52,833 nucleotides of DNA from NCBI GenBank assembly GCA_031374415.1, contig JANMGB010000072.1:1-52833 (forward strand), read 5' to 3'. How positions within the stretch are numbered: position 1 is the stretch's first letter; each line of letters begins with the position of its first letter. The stretch is from CANHBY01 sp031374415 (lineage in GTDB: Bacteria; Pseudomonadota; Gammaproteobacteria; Burkholderiales; Burkholderiaceae_C). The position numbers were made by a program, and so were the translations under genes. The notes below the pieces were generated by a model. The model did no database searches, had not been told where the DNA came from, and was given only the letters and a program-made list of their open reading frames with translations. Positions 1 to 10,725 of the stretch are shown piece after piece.

Positions 1-949
<949 letters not shown>

Positions 950-1124
950 GTTGCGTGGAGATAAGTGTACACAATTGCTAGTTAGAGTCATCAAAATACG
1001 TAAGAAAGTGACTTGTGACACTGAGCAAGTCAAGCACGCGCACCATGGCCTGTGCACATTGCAATAAATATAGTTTAATTGTGTTTTATTACACTGTGGC
1101 AAGCGCGCGCGCGCGTAAAGTCTG

Positions 1125-1886
<762 letters not shown>

Positions 1887-1945
1887 ATGCCAAGTCTAGT
1901 CTAGTCTCTAGTCGTGTGTGCTCACGCACATGCGCGCACCCCGCT

Positions 1946-3007
1946 TTACTTGTTCTTGCGCTTCTTGACACCGCCTCGTTTGCCACGGGGCGGCTTGTTG
2001 TTCTCCCACACGCGCTCGGCCTTGGGCTCAGCCCCAGGTTCGGCCTGGGGCACAGCCTCGGGCTCAGCCTCGGGCTCAGCCTCGGGCTCGGACTCGGCCT
2101 CGGGGGCGTTGAGCACGGTGCCGGCCACGCGAGCGCCGACAAGCACAAGCGCCACCGCAAGCGGGTACATGCCGCGCTCTGCAAAAGCGCTCATGCCGCG
2201 CCGCGCGGCAGCCACAGCGCTGTTGTGGTACCCGTTGACAAAGTGCTCGACGGTAACGCGCGTGCCATCAGCGTCAAACACGCGCAAGCGCAGCGCGCCG
2301 CCAGCGCGCGTGGCAGCCAGTGCGTCAAACGCGGTGAGCGCAGACGCGACCGTGTTGAACGTAAAGTCGGGCTGCGCGTCCGGGCAGTAGACGGGCCCGT
2401 CGGCGCGCCCGCCGCGCGTCTTGAACGCCATGCGTGCGTCAAACAGGGGCCCGTCACCGTCAACCAGGTGCGCAAGCGTCACCGCGTCGATCTCAATCAG
2501 CGCCAGCGGCTCGGGCATGCGCTGGTTGCGCAGGTAGGCGTCGGGGCGCGCGCCCGGCTCGTACACGCACATGCTGACGTAGTGGCCGACGGGGAAGGAC
2601 GTCGAAGTGCCGTCCGGACGCTCCGCGTACGTGTTCGTGTCGACGCGCACGTGCGTCGCCACGACGTAGCGGCTTGTCGCGGACAGCAGCGCGACAAGCA
2701 TGGCCAGCAGGGTTTCCCACGTGAGCCTCGACAGTGCCTTGCCCTCGCACGCGACAAATGCGCCGTACGAGATGCCAGCCTTGACGGAGATCGCCTTGGC
2801 GGCGCGCGCGTGATCGACCGTAATGTGCTTGCCGTGCGCGCGCAGCGCAGTCACTGCGCGCTGTAGTGCGGCGCAAAGCGGCGCCACATCGCCGCGCTCC
2901 ACAAGCGGCGCCAGCGGGTCGCCACACTGGTCCGGCTCGAGTGCGCCAGCCTTGTCAGCCAATGTCCAGTCTGGCGCGCGTGTGGAAAAATCGCAAGGGC
3001 TGGCCAT
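1946..3007 (-). CDS. Catalytically degenerate paralogue of the PD-(D/E)XK protein
   Basis: 353 residues from the ATG at 3007. Residues ~80-175 align along their length with residues ~77-172 of the protein at 1-949, sharing for instance the 'SxYxVxxxVRxD' strand, 'xYxxxxxYxPG' and 'LALIExx'. The active-site residues are not kept: YADIAIY becomes YVSMCVY (Asp to Ser at residue 145) and ELK becomes EID (Lys to Asp at residue 174). It should therefore be a non-catalytic DNA-binding or partner subunit. The C-terminus has a hydrophobic stretch (AVALVLVGARVAGTV), a Glu-Pro-Ala repeat and a basic tail ending KKRKNK, a possible nuclear localisation signal. The ESCRT-III gene lies immediately downstream on the same strand. 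Confidence 0.7.
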   Translation of the reverse strand: MASPCDFSTRAPDWTLADKAGALEPDQCGDPLAPLVERGDVAPLCAALQRAVTALRAHGKHITVDHARAAKAISVKAGISYGAFVACEGKALSRLTWETLLAMLVALLSATSRYVVATHVRVDTNTYAERPDGTSTSFPVGHYVSMCVYEPGARPDAYLRNQRMPEPLALIEIDAVTLAHLVDGDGPLFDARMAFKTRGGRADGPVYCPDAQPDFTFNTVASALTAFDALAATRAGGALRLRVFDADGTRVTVEHFVNGYHNSAVAAARRGMSAFAERGMYPLAVALVLVGARVAGTVLNAPEAESEPEAEPEAEPEAVPQAEPGAEPKAERVWENNKPPRGKRGGVKKRKNK

Positions 3008-3227
3008 GTGTGACGCGCAAGTAGAGTGTGGTATCAAGTAGGCAACGTGTCAGTGCGCGCCGCACAATGCGCGCTGAACGCGTCGGCGCAAACGCGTCGG
3101 CGCGCGCGCGCGCCATTAGGCGCCAGTAGACGCCAGCAATCTTTGACAAGCATAGCGCCGCGTAATGCTTGCGTGAACATGCACTGCATGGCCAAGCCAA
3201 AGCGCACGCGTACACATCACTTGGCGC

Positions 3228-5864
3228 ATGGCACAACTGGCCGTGCGCGCACGCGCACGCTTGGAACGGCGACCATCAACACTATCATGGTTGCTGATGC
3301 TGCTGTTTGCTTGCGCACTTGCGCACAATGCGCGAGGTCAAGCATGCGCACTTGGCTGGGCAGGGCAAGACTGCGCACGTTGCGTGCCGCCCTCGCGCGC
3401 GAACTGCACATGCGCGACAGACGCGGTGGTAGTGCTTGGCGCACAGCGCGCAGCGTACGACTGCACGTTGGCAGATGCCGACGTTGCCTCGCTGCTGGGC
3501 ACAGCTCGCGTTGCACTGGCGCTGAACGCCAGCTCGGCAAGTGGCGCCTTGCGCGCTTACACGCCCTTGGACACGTTGCTTTTTACTTGTGCACTTGCCA
3601 GCTGCGCACACGCTCCCAACTTTGCGCGCGTAACATGCGCGCACGCAACATGCGCGTGTGTGCCAGGCGCGTGTGCGCAAATGCTTCGCGACGCACTTGG
3701 CGTACTTACAGGCGCAACGTGGATTGCATGCAGCAGCAGCGGCAGCAGCGGCGACGCGGGCGCGTGCATGCTTGGCCTTGCTGACCTTGACATGGAAACA
3801 CCGTTGACATGCCTGGCTGGCACGTGTACGCCCGCCCCCGCGGGGGCGGCAAGCGCTAGAGCACACCGCTGGCCAGCCGGTCTGGTGCTTGCACTCAATG
3901 CTCTGGCTTTTATTGCTACTGCTTGCGCAAGTCTTTTGCCGTGCTGGATTGACATGCGAGCGCGCACGCGAGCGCGGCGAGCAGCAACAGAACGCGGTGC
4001 GCGCCCGCTCGCGCCTGTGGCGAGCACGTGCACGGTCGTGACGGCAAACCGGCTCACTGCGCCGTACCTGGCAGACGCGAGCTTTGCGGTCGCTGGCCTT
4101 GTTGCGCTAATTGGACCGTCGGGCGCGGGCAAGAGCACGCTGCTGCGCGCGCTGGCGGGCCGGCAGTATGGCACGCGCGGCAGCGCAAACACGGCAAAGG
4201 CTGGATTATGTCACGTGGGCTATGTTCCGCAGACTGACATGTTGCTCGGCTCGCTTAGCACGTTTGAAACGCTCGAGTTTCACGCCACGCTGCGTTTGCC
4301 GCGTGGCACGCCGCGCGTGGACCGCTATGCACGCGTGTACGATACGCTTGCGGCTGTCGGCTTGTTGGAGCGCGCCGACACGCGCGTGGCGCGTCTGTCA
4401 GGCGGTGAGCGGCGCCGGCTGGCGCTTGCTTGCGAGTTGCTTGCGCTACCGCTCGTGTTGCTGCTTGACGAACCAACAAGCGGACTCGATGCCGCATCCG
4501 CGCTTTCCATTGTGCAATTGTTGTCCGCACTTGCGCACGAGCAGCGCGTTACCATTATCTGCTCGATCCACCAGCCGCGCTCTGCAATTTACGAGTTGTT
4601 TGGCACGGTCGTGCTGCTTGCGCACAGCCGCGTGCTGTACGTTGGCCCGCGCCCTGGCACGCTTAACCCGCACTGCGTTCAGAACTTGCGCGCGGCCTTT
4701 GCCCATGCCGCAGACGCGGACGCGCTGATTGATGCGGCCGCGCGCCTGGATATTGTTGAGGCGCGCACAATGCACGCGCAGCACATTGCCCGCATGCGGC
4801 AGACACCGGCCAGCGCGGGCTGGCTTGCCGAACCGGCGTGCTTATCATCAGCGACTGACAGCACGGCAGACAGCGCCACCGAGCTGGACACGCTGATCGT
4901 GCCCGACAGCGCACCTGGCGGCGCAGCAGGCGACGCGGTCGAGTGCGAAAGTGAGCTTTCAAACCCTAACGGTGACAGCGACGACAACAACACCTTTCCA
5001 GTCGTGCGTCGCGTACGCTGGCACACGCAAACGCACATGCTGCTTTGGCGCGGCACGTTGCACACCTTGCGAACGCCTTCGCTTGCAGTCGCGCACATTG
5101 GTGTGTCGCTGGCCGCCGCGCTGCTCGTTGGTACGCTGTTTCGCGCCGTTGACGATAGCTGGGCAGGTCTGCAAAACCGCGCGGGTTGCTTTTTCTTCCT
5201 TGTCGCATTTTACGCGCTGGGCGCGCTCAGCGCAACCGAAACAATTATTGCAGACCGCGCGCTGCTTGCGCACGAGCGCGCCTCGGGCTGCTACGGCACC
5301 AGTACATTCTTTGTCGCCAAGGTCGTGTGCGACCTGCTGCCACTGCGCATTGTACCGCCTCTTCTGCTTGCGGCCATTGCATACCCGCTGGTCGGTCTCG
5401 CGCCAGGCAACTATGCACAGGCGGTCTTTTCTGCGACGCTCGTGCTGGTCTCGCTTGCGGCAACTAGCGCAACTTTTGCCTTGGCCGCACTGGCGCCGTC
5501 AATTGCCGTTGCCAACCTTGCCGCCGCGCTGCACGTGCTTGGCGCTATGCTATTCTCGGGCTTTCTGGCCAACGGCGCTTCACTCAGCCCGGTCTATGCC
5601 GCCTGCCAGCGCGCCTCGTTCTTTCGCTACGGCTTTGAAGCACTTATGGCGTCGCAGCTCGAAGGGCACACAACGCGCATTGCCGTACCCGGAGGCACCG
5701 CCCCCGTGCCTGCCGCGCTTGCGTTGCGCATGCTTTCGCTCGACGCGGGGCGCGACACGGTAAGCCGAAACCTTGTCATTCTTGTTGCGCTTGCTCTTGC
5801 CAGCCTCGTGCTCGCCTACGCCGCACTGCGCTGGCGACGCGTCACGCACGTGTACACCCAATAA
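3228..5864 (+). CDS. ABCG-family half transporter
   Basis: 878 residues. A probable signal peptide (residues ~17-37) leads into a Cys-rich extracellular N-terminal region and a first membrane span (~213-237). The nucleotide-binding domain follows with Walker A GPSGAGKS (296-303), signature LSGGE (390-394), Walker B LLLDEPTSGLD (412-422) and H-loop SIHQPRS (446-452). A second set of about six spans fills ~625-870. NBD-before-TMD order with a Cys-rich N-terminal region is typical of eukaryotic ABCG proteins, which export lipids or hydrophobic compounds. All catalytic motifs are intact, so it is probably active as a dimer. The start is preceded by CACTTGG. The stop codon lies inside the first bases of the adjacent AT-rich repeat array. 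Probably taken from a host. Confidence 0.93.
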   Translation: MAQLAVRARARLERRPSTLSWLLMLLFACALAHNARGQACALGWAGQDCARCVPPSRANCTCATDAVVVLGAQRAAYDCTLADADVASLLGTARVALALNASSASGALRAYTPLDTLLFTCALASCAHAPNFARVTCAHATCACVPGACAQMLRDALGVLTGATWIACSSSGSSGDAGACMLGLADLDMETPLTCLAGTCTPAPAGAASARAHRWPAGLVLALNALAFIATACASLLPCWIDMRARTRARRAATERGARPLAPVASTCTVVTANRLTAPYLADASFAVAGLVALIGPSGAGKSTLLRALAGRQYGTRGSANTAKAGLCHVGYVPQTDMLLGSLSTFETLEFHATLRLPRGTPRVDRYARVYDTLAAVGLLERADTRVARLSGGERRRLALACELLALPLVLLLDEPTSGLDAASALSIVQLLSALAHEQRVTIICSIHQPRSAIYELFGTVVLLAHSRVLYVGPRPGTLNPHCVQNLRAAFAHAADADALIDAAARLDIVEARTMHAQHIARMRQTPASAGWLAEPACLSSATDSTADSATELDTLIVPDSAPGGAAGDAVECESELSNPNGDSDDNNTFPVVRRVRWHTQTHMLLWRGTLHTLRTPSLAVAHIGVSLAAALLVGTLFRAVDDSWAGLQNRAGCFFFLVAFYALGALSATETIIADRALLAHERASGCYGTSTFFVAKVVCDLLPLRIVPPLLLAAIAYPLVGLAPGNYAQAVFSATLVLVSLAATSATFALAALAPSIAVANLAAALHVLGAMLFSGFLANGASLSPVYAACQRASFFRYGFEALMASQLEGHTTRIAVPGGTAPVPAALALRMLSLDAGRDTVSRNLVILVALALASLVLAYAALRWRRVTHVYTQ

Positions 5865-6800
5865 TGTGGTAAACTGTCGTTAAAGAGTGTAAAATGATTG
5901 CATTTAAACAGGTGTTCTAAAATTCGGTCACCGCTCACCCCGCGCATCCGCGCAACGCTAGATTGGCACAGTTCAAGTGATATTATGTAATTACACTAAT
6001 ATACATATATAAGTACATATAATCTATAGTTACCACGATTTAAAACATACATGCATTGCGCAATAATGTGGTAAACTGTCGTTAAAGAGTGTAAAATGAT
6101 TGCATTTAAACGAGTGTTCTAAAATTCGGTCACCGCTCACCCCGTGCATGCGCGCAACGCTAGATTGGTACAGTTCAAGTGATATTATGTGATTACACTA
6201 ATATACATATATAACTACATATAATCTATAGTTACCACGATTTAAGGTGTGCAACGCTTGTGCAATAATGCTAGAAAATACGAGATATGTTTGTATAATA
6301 TGTACTTTAAACAGGTGTTCTAAAATTCGGTCACCGCTTACCCCGTGCATGCGCGCAACGCTAGATTGGTACAGTTCAAGTGATATTATGTAATTACACT
6401 AATATACATATATAAGTACATATAATATATAGTTAACATGATTTAAAGCATACATGCAATGCGCAATAATGTGGTAAACTATATTTAAATAGCACAATTG
6501 TGTGTATTTAAACAGGTGTTCTAAAATTCGGTCACCGCTCACCCCGCGCGCAAACGCAACGCTAGATTGGCACAGTTCAAGTGATATTATGTGATTACAT
6601 TAAAAAGCGTATATGTCGCACATATTGTATATTTTAATTTTTTTTTCAATGCACATGAGCTTGGTCAAATGTACTTTAATTGTGATAATATGTACATTAG
6701 ACAGGTTTTCTAAAATTCGGTCACTGCTTACCCCGTGCACGCGCGCAACGCTAGATCGGCACAGTTAAAGTGATATTATGTGATTACACTAATATGTGCT
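5862..6800 (+). repeat. AT-rich tandem array 1, five ~200-bp units
   Basis: Five direct copies whose conserved core (CAGGTGTTCTAAAATTCGG and following bases) begins at 5909, 6111, 6312, 6513 and 6702, a period of 202, 201, 201 and 189 bp. Each unit has a GC-containing core (ACCCCGTGCATGCGCGCAAC, then GCTAGATTGG and CAGTTCAAGTGATATTATG) followed by an AT-rich spacer with ATACATATATA. The first unit starts within the stop codon of the ABC transporter gene. No coding potential is seen. The same unit recurs in three other arrays in the window. Confidence 0.95.
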
Positions 6801-6953
6801 TATTAAGCCATTTGTTGTTGTATTATGACGTTTTTAACGCGTGCGCATGGGCGAGCAGGCGTGCATGACAGCACATGTATTACATATTCACGAAACCTGT
6901 ATAAATGCCGATTTTATACCTTTTAGTGCATGTGCGTACATTGCGAGAGGAGC

Positions 6954-6971
6954 GCGCGACACGTGTCGCGC
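6954..6971. promoter_or_regulatory. Perfect 18-bp palindrome with CACGTG core
   Basis: GCGCGACACGTGTCGCGC is self-complementary and centred on an E-box CACGTG. It is the first of three related palindromes in the leader region of the gene at 7224, about 260 bp upstream of its start. A dimeric bHLH- or bZIP-type factor would fit; no factor is identified. Confidence 0.6.
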
Positions 6972-7057
6972 AAGACACGCGCGGCCGGTGCGTGGCGTGG
7001 ACACTTGACTCGCGCACGGCTTGCACTTGGGCCTTGTGCACAATGCCTCGTGTCACG

Positions 7058-7073
7058 CGCGACACGTGTCGCG
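7058..7073. promoter_or_regulatory. Second CACGTG palindrome (16 bp)
   Basis: CGCGACACGTGTCGCG, self-complementary, 103 bp from the first palindrome centre to centre. Same core, GCGACACGTGTCGC. Confidence 0.6.
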
Positions 7074-7083
7074 TGCAAAAGAT

Positions 7084-7097
7084 GCGACACGTGTCGC
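7084..7097. promoter_or_regulatory. Third CACGTG palindrome (14 bp)
   Basis: GCGACACGTGTCGC, 25 bp centre to centre from the second palindrome, and about 127 bp before the ATG at 7224. Confidence 0.6.
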
Positions 7098-7223
7098 GCG
7101 TGTACATGTACTATGGGCGGCGCGCGCCTTCTTGCGTGCGTGACTGAGCCACACCTGTCCAAGCACTAGCAGCAGCAACTAAAGCTATTGTTTTACAATC
7201 TGCAATTTTGATCTATTATCAAC

Positions 7224-9005
7224 ATGGCAGGCACTACTGGAGCATTTGACGCTGCCGACGTGGCTAGCATGCACGCTGCGATGACCCGCGCGGCCAACGC
7301 GCGGCGCGAACAGATCGGTGCCAAGAAGTCTGGTAGCCCGGGCTTGACCGTCGTTGGCATTTACGTCACGTCGGGCTACAAGAAAGAGACTGCCAAGGGC
7401 AAGAAGGGCTTTGCGTACCCCGTCAACTCGGGCAAGCTGCTGCCGATCGAGTTTGAGGGCGTGCCGGTCAATATCGGCGCCGTCTCGGCCGACCACATGT
7501 CGGCCAAGGTGTTCCGGTGTGAGTCAGTCAAGGTCACAGCCGAAGACGGGACAGAAAAGTACGTCGACAAGGTCGACAGCTCCACGGTTTACAACATGCG
7601 CGCGGGCAGCATGGCGTCAATGATCGATTTTGAAGTCGTCTCGTACGTTGCCAACGGCAAGCCAATTGCACTGAAAGCTGGCTCGGTCGTGCGCATCACG
7701 AATCTGCGCCCGTCGCAGTACTTCAACGTCGAGAAGGGCCAATTTGCGACGCAAGCGGACGGCTCGCCTTCTGTGCATTGGAACTCGTCTGGCACTATCG
7801 AGGAGGTGCACATGCCGATCCATGAGACACTTGCGCGCTGGGCCAACGGCGCATCCGTCGCGGACTTTGTTCCGCCGCTTGCCGCGCCTACCTGGACGTC
7901 AAAGGATGGCAGGACGGGCACGGGCACGGTGTTCACGCCCGTCGTGCTTGGCGTGCCGGCCATGGCAAACCTTGCCGCGGGCATTCAAGTGCAAACGTTC
8001 GGCTACGTCGGACCCGTTCACACGATCACCGACGGCCTGGAGAACAAGAAGTACATTGACTCGAAGGGTGTGTACGGCGTGCTTGCCAGCCGCGGCGGCT
8101 CGACAGCGCTGTACGCTTTTATGACCGTGTGCTATGAGAGCGCGCTCAAGCCGGGCTATGGCATCAGTTTGCCAAGCAGCTGGGCCTCGTTTGGGCTTGC
8201 CATTATTCGCGCGGCACGTGGTATTGCCATGCTGCGCTGGCCCAAGGCCGCGGAGGACCCGACCATTGCAATTGCCGTTGCCGATGCGGCCGGCTCGGCG
8301 TACTCCAGCGCGCACCGCGTCGCCGCCGTCGCCGACTTGGCCATGCTACTTGTCGATCCCACCTCTATGCGGATCTTTCCCGAGATCAGCGCCGAGCGCG
8401 TTGCCGCCCTCATGGACGGCTACGAGGCCAACGCGGGCAACATGAAGCTTGCAACGTGCATTGCAAACACGGACAACACGCGCGCTGCCATCTTTATGAA
8501 CGAGTCGACGAGCGCGCACGTGATGTTGCGCAACCCGGAAAAGTACAGCTTTCACGCTATGACGCGCACGCCGCTGCGTGCCGGCGAGACTGTCGAGTCT
8601 TACGTCGCCAACGGGCGCGAGAGCGACCCGTCGTACGATGTGCTGCAGAACGTGGGCGTGTGGGCTGTGCTGCGCGAAGCGCGCCCCATGCCCGAGATTG
8701 GCGTGCGCGACAATGCGCAGTTTGACATTGGCGACATGAACGACTTTGACGCGGCTGCATCGGCTGGCGCCGCCGCCGCCGCCCCCAAGGCCGAGCCCGC
8801 AGTCGAAAGCTCGGCAGCTTTTGGGACTGCGGCCGCTAATGCGGCCGCCACGACCGCGGACGCCGGCAATTCAGAAGTCAAGGCCGAGGCTCCCGCCGAC
8901 AGCGACCTTGAAGACGAGGGCGGTGACGAGTTTGACAAGCCCGTGACAGGCAAGAAGCGCGCGTCCAAGCAAGCTGAAGGCCAGCGCGTGCGTACGCACA
9001 AGTAG
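7224..9005 (+). CDS. Unrecognised, probably abundant protein with acidic C-terminal tail
   Basis: 593 residues, not assigned to a family. The folded part (about 1-510) is mixed alpha/beta with no signal peptide or membrane span. The last ~80 residues are Ala-rich and acidic (DSDLEDEGGDEFDKP) and end in a basic stretch (GKKRASKQ). An acidic tail after a beta-rich body is seen in single-stranded DNA-binding proteins, but no diagnostic motif is present, so this is only a suggestion. Codon choice is more uniform (GTC, AAG, GAG, GGC) than in neighbouring genes and resembles the capsid gene, which suggests high expression. The promoter region holds three CACGTG palindromes and a lower-GC leader. 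Confidence 0.85.
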   Translation: MAGTTGAFDAADVASMHAAMTRAANARREQIGAKKSGSPGLTVVGIYVTSGYKKETAKGKKGFAYPVNSGKLLPIEFEGVPVNIGAVSADHMSAKVFRCESVKVTAEDGTEKYVDKVDSSTVYNMRAGSMASMIDFEVVSYVANGKPIALKAGSVVRITNLRPSQYFNVEKGQFATQADGSPSVHWNSSGTIEEVHMPIHETLARWANGASVADFVPPLAAPTWTSKDGRTGTGTVFTPVVLGVPAMANLAAGIQVQTFGYVGPVHTITDGLENKKYIDSKGVYGVLASRGGSTALYAFMTVCYESALKPGYGISLPSSWASFGLAIIRAARGIAMLRWPKAAEDPTIAIAVADAAGSAYSSAHRVAAVADLAMLLVDPTSMRIFPEISAERVAALMDGYEANAGNMKLATCIANTDNTRAAIFMNESTSAHVMLRNPEKYSFHAMTRTPLRAGETVESYVANGRESDPSYDVLQNVGVWAVLREARPMPEIGVRDNAQFDIGDMNDFDAAASAGAAAAAPKAEPAVESSAAFGTAAANAAATTADAGNSEVKAEAPADSDLEDEGGDEFDKPVTGKKRASKQAEGQRVRTHK

Positions 9006-9066
9006 TAAGACATGTGGAGCGCGCGCGCGCACATGGCGTCAACTACCGAGTCAAAACTATCACACA

Positions 9067-9319
9067 ATGCTCTGGGAGCAGGTCTGCGGTGAAACAGCGG
9101 TAGCACACTCGACTCGCACTGTTGTTTGCACATGACGCGTGCGCCGCAATCGCGGAACCCGTGTTTGCCGAGGCCCGCCGCCGCGGCGCAACGCTTGACG
9201 AGGTGCTTGCCGCCATCCAAGGCATGCCAGAACATGCGTACGCGTTTCACGTTTACGTCGATCGTTGCGATGCGCTGGAGATGCAAAAGTGCGCACAGCG
9301 CGTCTACGCCAGTGAATGA
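9067..9319 (+). CDS. Small gene with apparent +1 frame change
   Basis: An ATG at 9067 opens a frame that stops at 9133-9135. An overlapping frame (open from 9104 to the stop at 9317-9319) continues with gene-like codon use and the sequence TLDEVLAAIQGMPEHAYAF. No ATG begins the second frame. Joined by a +1 shift between 9104 and 9133 they give about 83 residues. Causes could be a sequencing indel, a decayed gene, or frameshifting; I see no convincing splice sites. No family recognised. Confidence 0.35.
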
Positions 9320-9388
9320 GTTTGTAGTGCACGCTCGGGCGCATAAGGCAGTGCGGGCGCAGCTGGCACACAGCGCTTTCACACTTAC

Positions 9389-10162
9389 ATGGCCTCGTCC
9401 AGCTCTGCCGTGGCCGATGCGCCGCTGCCGCCGCTGCCGCCGCGCAGCGCGCAAGCGCCAGCGCCAGCGCCAGCGCCAGCGCCAGCGCCAACTCTACGCT
9501 TTGACAGCGCAGCGCCGGCGCGCGCCATGATGTACGCGTTTGACATTGACGCATATGGCCGCATGTACGATATGGAGCTGGTGCTGCAGGACGACGGCAA
9601 GCCATTCAACATGTCTGTTGTCTATCACACGGGGCAGATTGCGCTGGGCGCCGTGGCGCGCTTTCCCGCGCTGTACACTGACCAACTTTATACCGACGAG
9701 CTGCGCAAGCTAATTAAGCACGTTGGTAACTTGACGAACAAGGCCTTTGCGATGAACAAGCTTGCACGCCGCGGCGTTGTGCTGGATGGCTGGGAACTCG
9801 ACATGCGCATCGAGGCATTTGACGTGTGGGACGCTGCGCGTGTGCTGCTTGCGCGCGCGACTAGCCCCCCTGGTGGCACGCGCGTGGCCAACTACCACGT
9901 TGACAAGTGGTCTACCACGTGCGACTTGACACTGCCCAGGCAAGAGGCACTGCGCGAGGCCATTCTGCTCCTGCACTATAGCGAGTCTGCTTTTCACGCG
10001 CTCGTGCACGACGCAGGCTACGACCCTAGCGAAGACCACCTTGATGAGCTGTACGCCTACTTGTTTAGCACTGATGAAAAGGCTAGGGTTGACATGGACA
10101 GGCTGAGACTGAAGGTGAACGCGGTCTACGCTCGGACGAGTCGCACAATCACGACCGCCTAG
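9389..10162 (+). CDS. Hypothetical protein with Pro-Ala linker
   Basis: 257 residues. Residues 1-45 are low complexity (Ser/Ala then Pro-Ala repeats). The rest is a compact, mostly helical domain (FDIDAYGRMYDMELVLQDDG, then HVDKWSTTCDLTLP) without membrane spans or recognisable catalytic motifs. It starts at the first ATG after CACACTTAC. It lies head-on to the minus-strand gene at 10223-10582, with 60 bp between stops. Function unknown; a virion or tegument-type role is possible but not shown. Confidence 0.75.
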   Translation: MASSSSAVADAPLPPLPPRSAQAPAPAPAPAPAPTLRFDSAAPARAMMYAFDIDAYGRMYDMELVLQDDGKPFNMSVVYHTGQIALGAVARFPALYTDQLYTDELRKLIKHVGNLTNKAFAMNKLARRGVVLDGWELDMRIEAFDVWDAARVLLARATSPPGGTRVANYHVDKWSTTCDLTLPRQEALREAILLLHYSESAFHALVHDAGYDPSEDHLDELYAYLFSTDEKARVDMDRLRLKVNAVYARTSRTITTA

Positions 10163-10222
10163 TGCGGCGCTTGACGTGGCACGCTCGCCTTGCGCCGCTA
10201 TGCGCGCTAGGCTGCTGTGCCT

Positions 10223-10582
10223 TTACGGAAACACGCGCGGGATTTTCCACTTTGCGACGTCGCTTGCTTGACGAGCAAGCATGGTAAACGTTTTCCCAGC
10301 TTCGCTTGACAAACCTGACTGTCTAGCCCCCTCAATGCCAAGCGCGGCTATGTGTTGCCAAGCCAGCGTCACCTGTTCGGGCTTGTCCGGTGCGCTGTCC
10401 CAGTGCGCGTCCAGCATGACAAAGAATCCGGGCTTGATGGCGTCTACATCAAACGCCAAGCGCAGAAAAACAACAAGAGTCGGGTGGATGTTACACCGCT
10501 CCATGGCATGCACAGTCCTGGCTGGCGCATAATACACTGGCGCCAGCGCCTCACCGCAGCACCATGTGCCCGGCAATGCCAT
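10223..10582 (-). CDS. Small hypothetical protein
   Basis: 119 residues from the ATG at 10582, chosen because CACTTGACTCGACT sits directly before it, the same element found before many genes here. Contains AFDVDAIKPGFFVMLDAHWD and GLSSEAGKTFTMLARQASD; no known family, signal peptide or membrane span. Confidence 0.7.
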   Translation of the reverse strand: MALPGTWCCGEALAPVYYAPARTVHAMERCNIHPTLVVFLRLAFDVDAIKPGFFVMLDAHWDSAPDKPEQVTLAWQHIAALGIEGARQSGLSSEAGKTFTMLARQASDVAKWKIPRVFP

Positions 10583-10587
10583 AGTCG

Positions 10588-10595
10588 AGTCAAGT
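10588..10595 (-). promoter_or_regulatory. ACTTGACT start-proximal promoter motif
   Basis: Minus-strand ACTTGACT five bases upstream of the ATG at 10582. One instance of the recurrent motif described in the findings. Confidence 0.5.
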
Positions 10596-10725
10596 GAGGT
10601 GGTTGTGCGCGCGCGTGTGTGTGCGCGTAAAGCGCAGGCGGGTGACTTGTAACGCACACAGCATGCGCAAGTCGCCAAGAGCGTTTTATTCAAGACACGC
10701 GTGCGTCACACGCGCTCAAGCTTGC

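Noticed and set aside
5862..6800. CRISPR array
   Set aside because: Units are ~200 bp with drifting AT-rich spacers rather than ~30-bp repeats and unique spacers; no cas genes.
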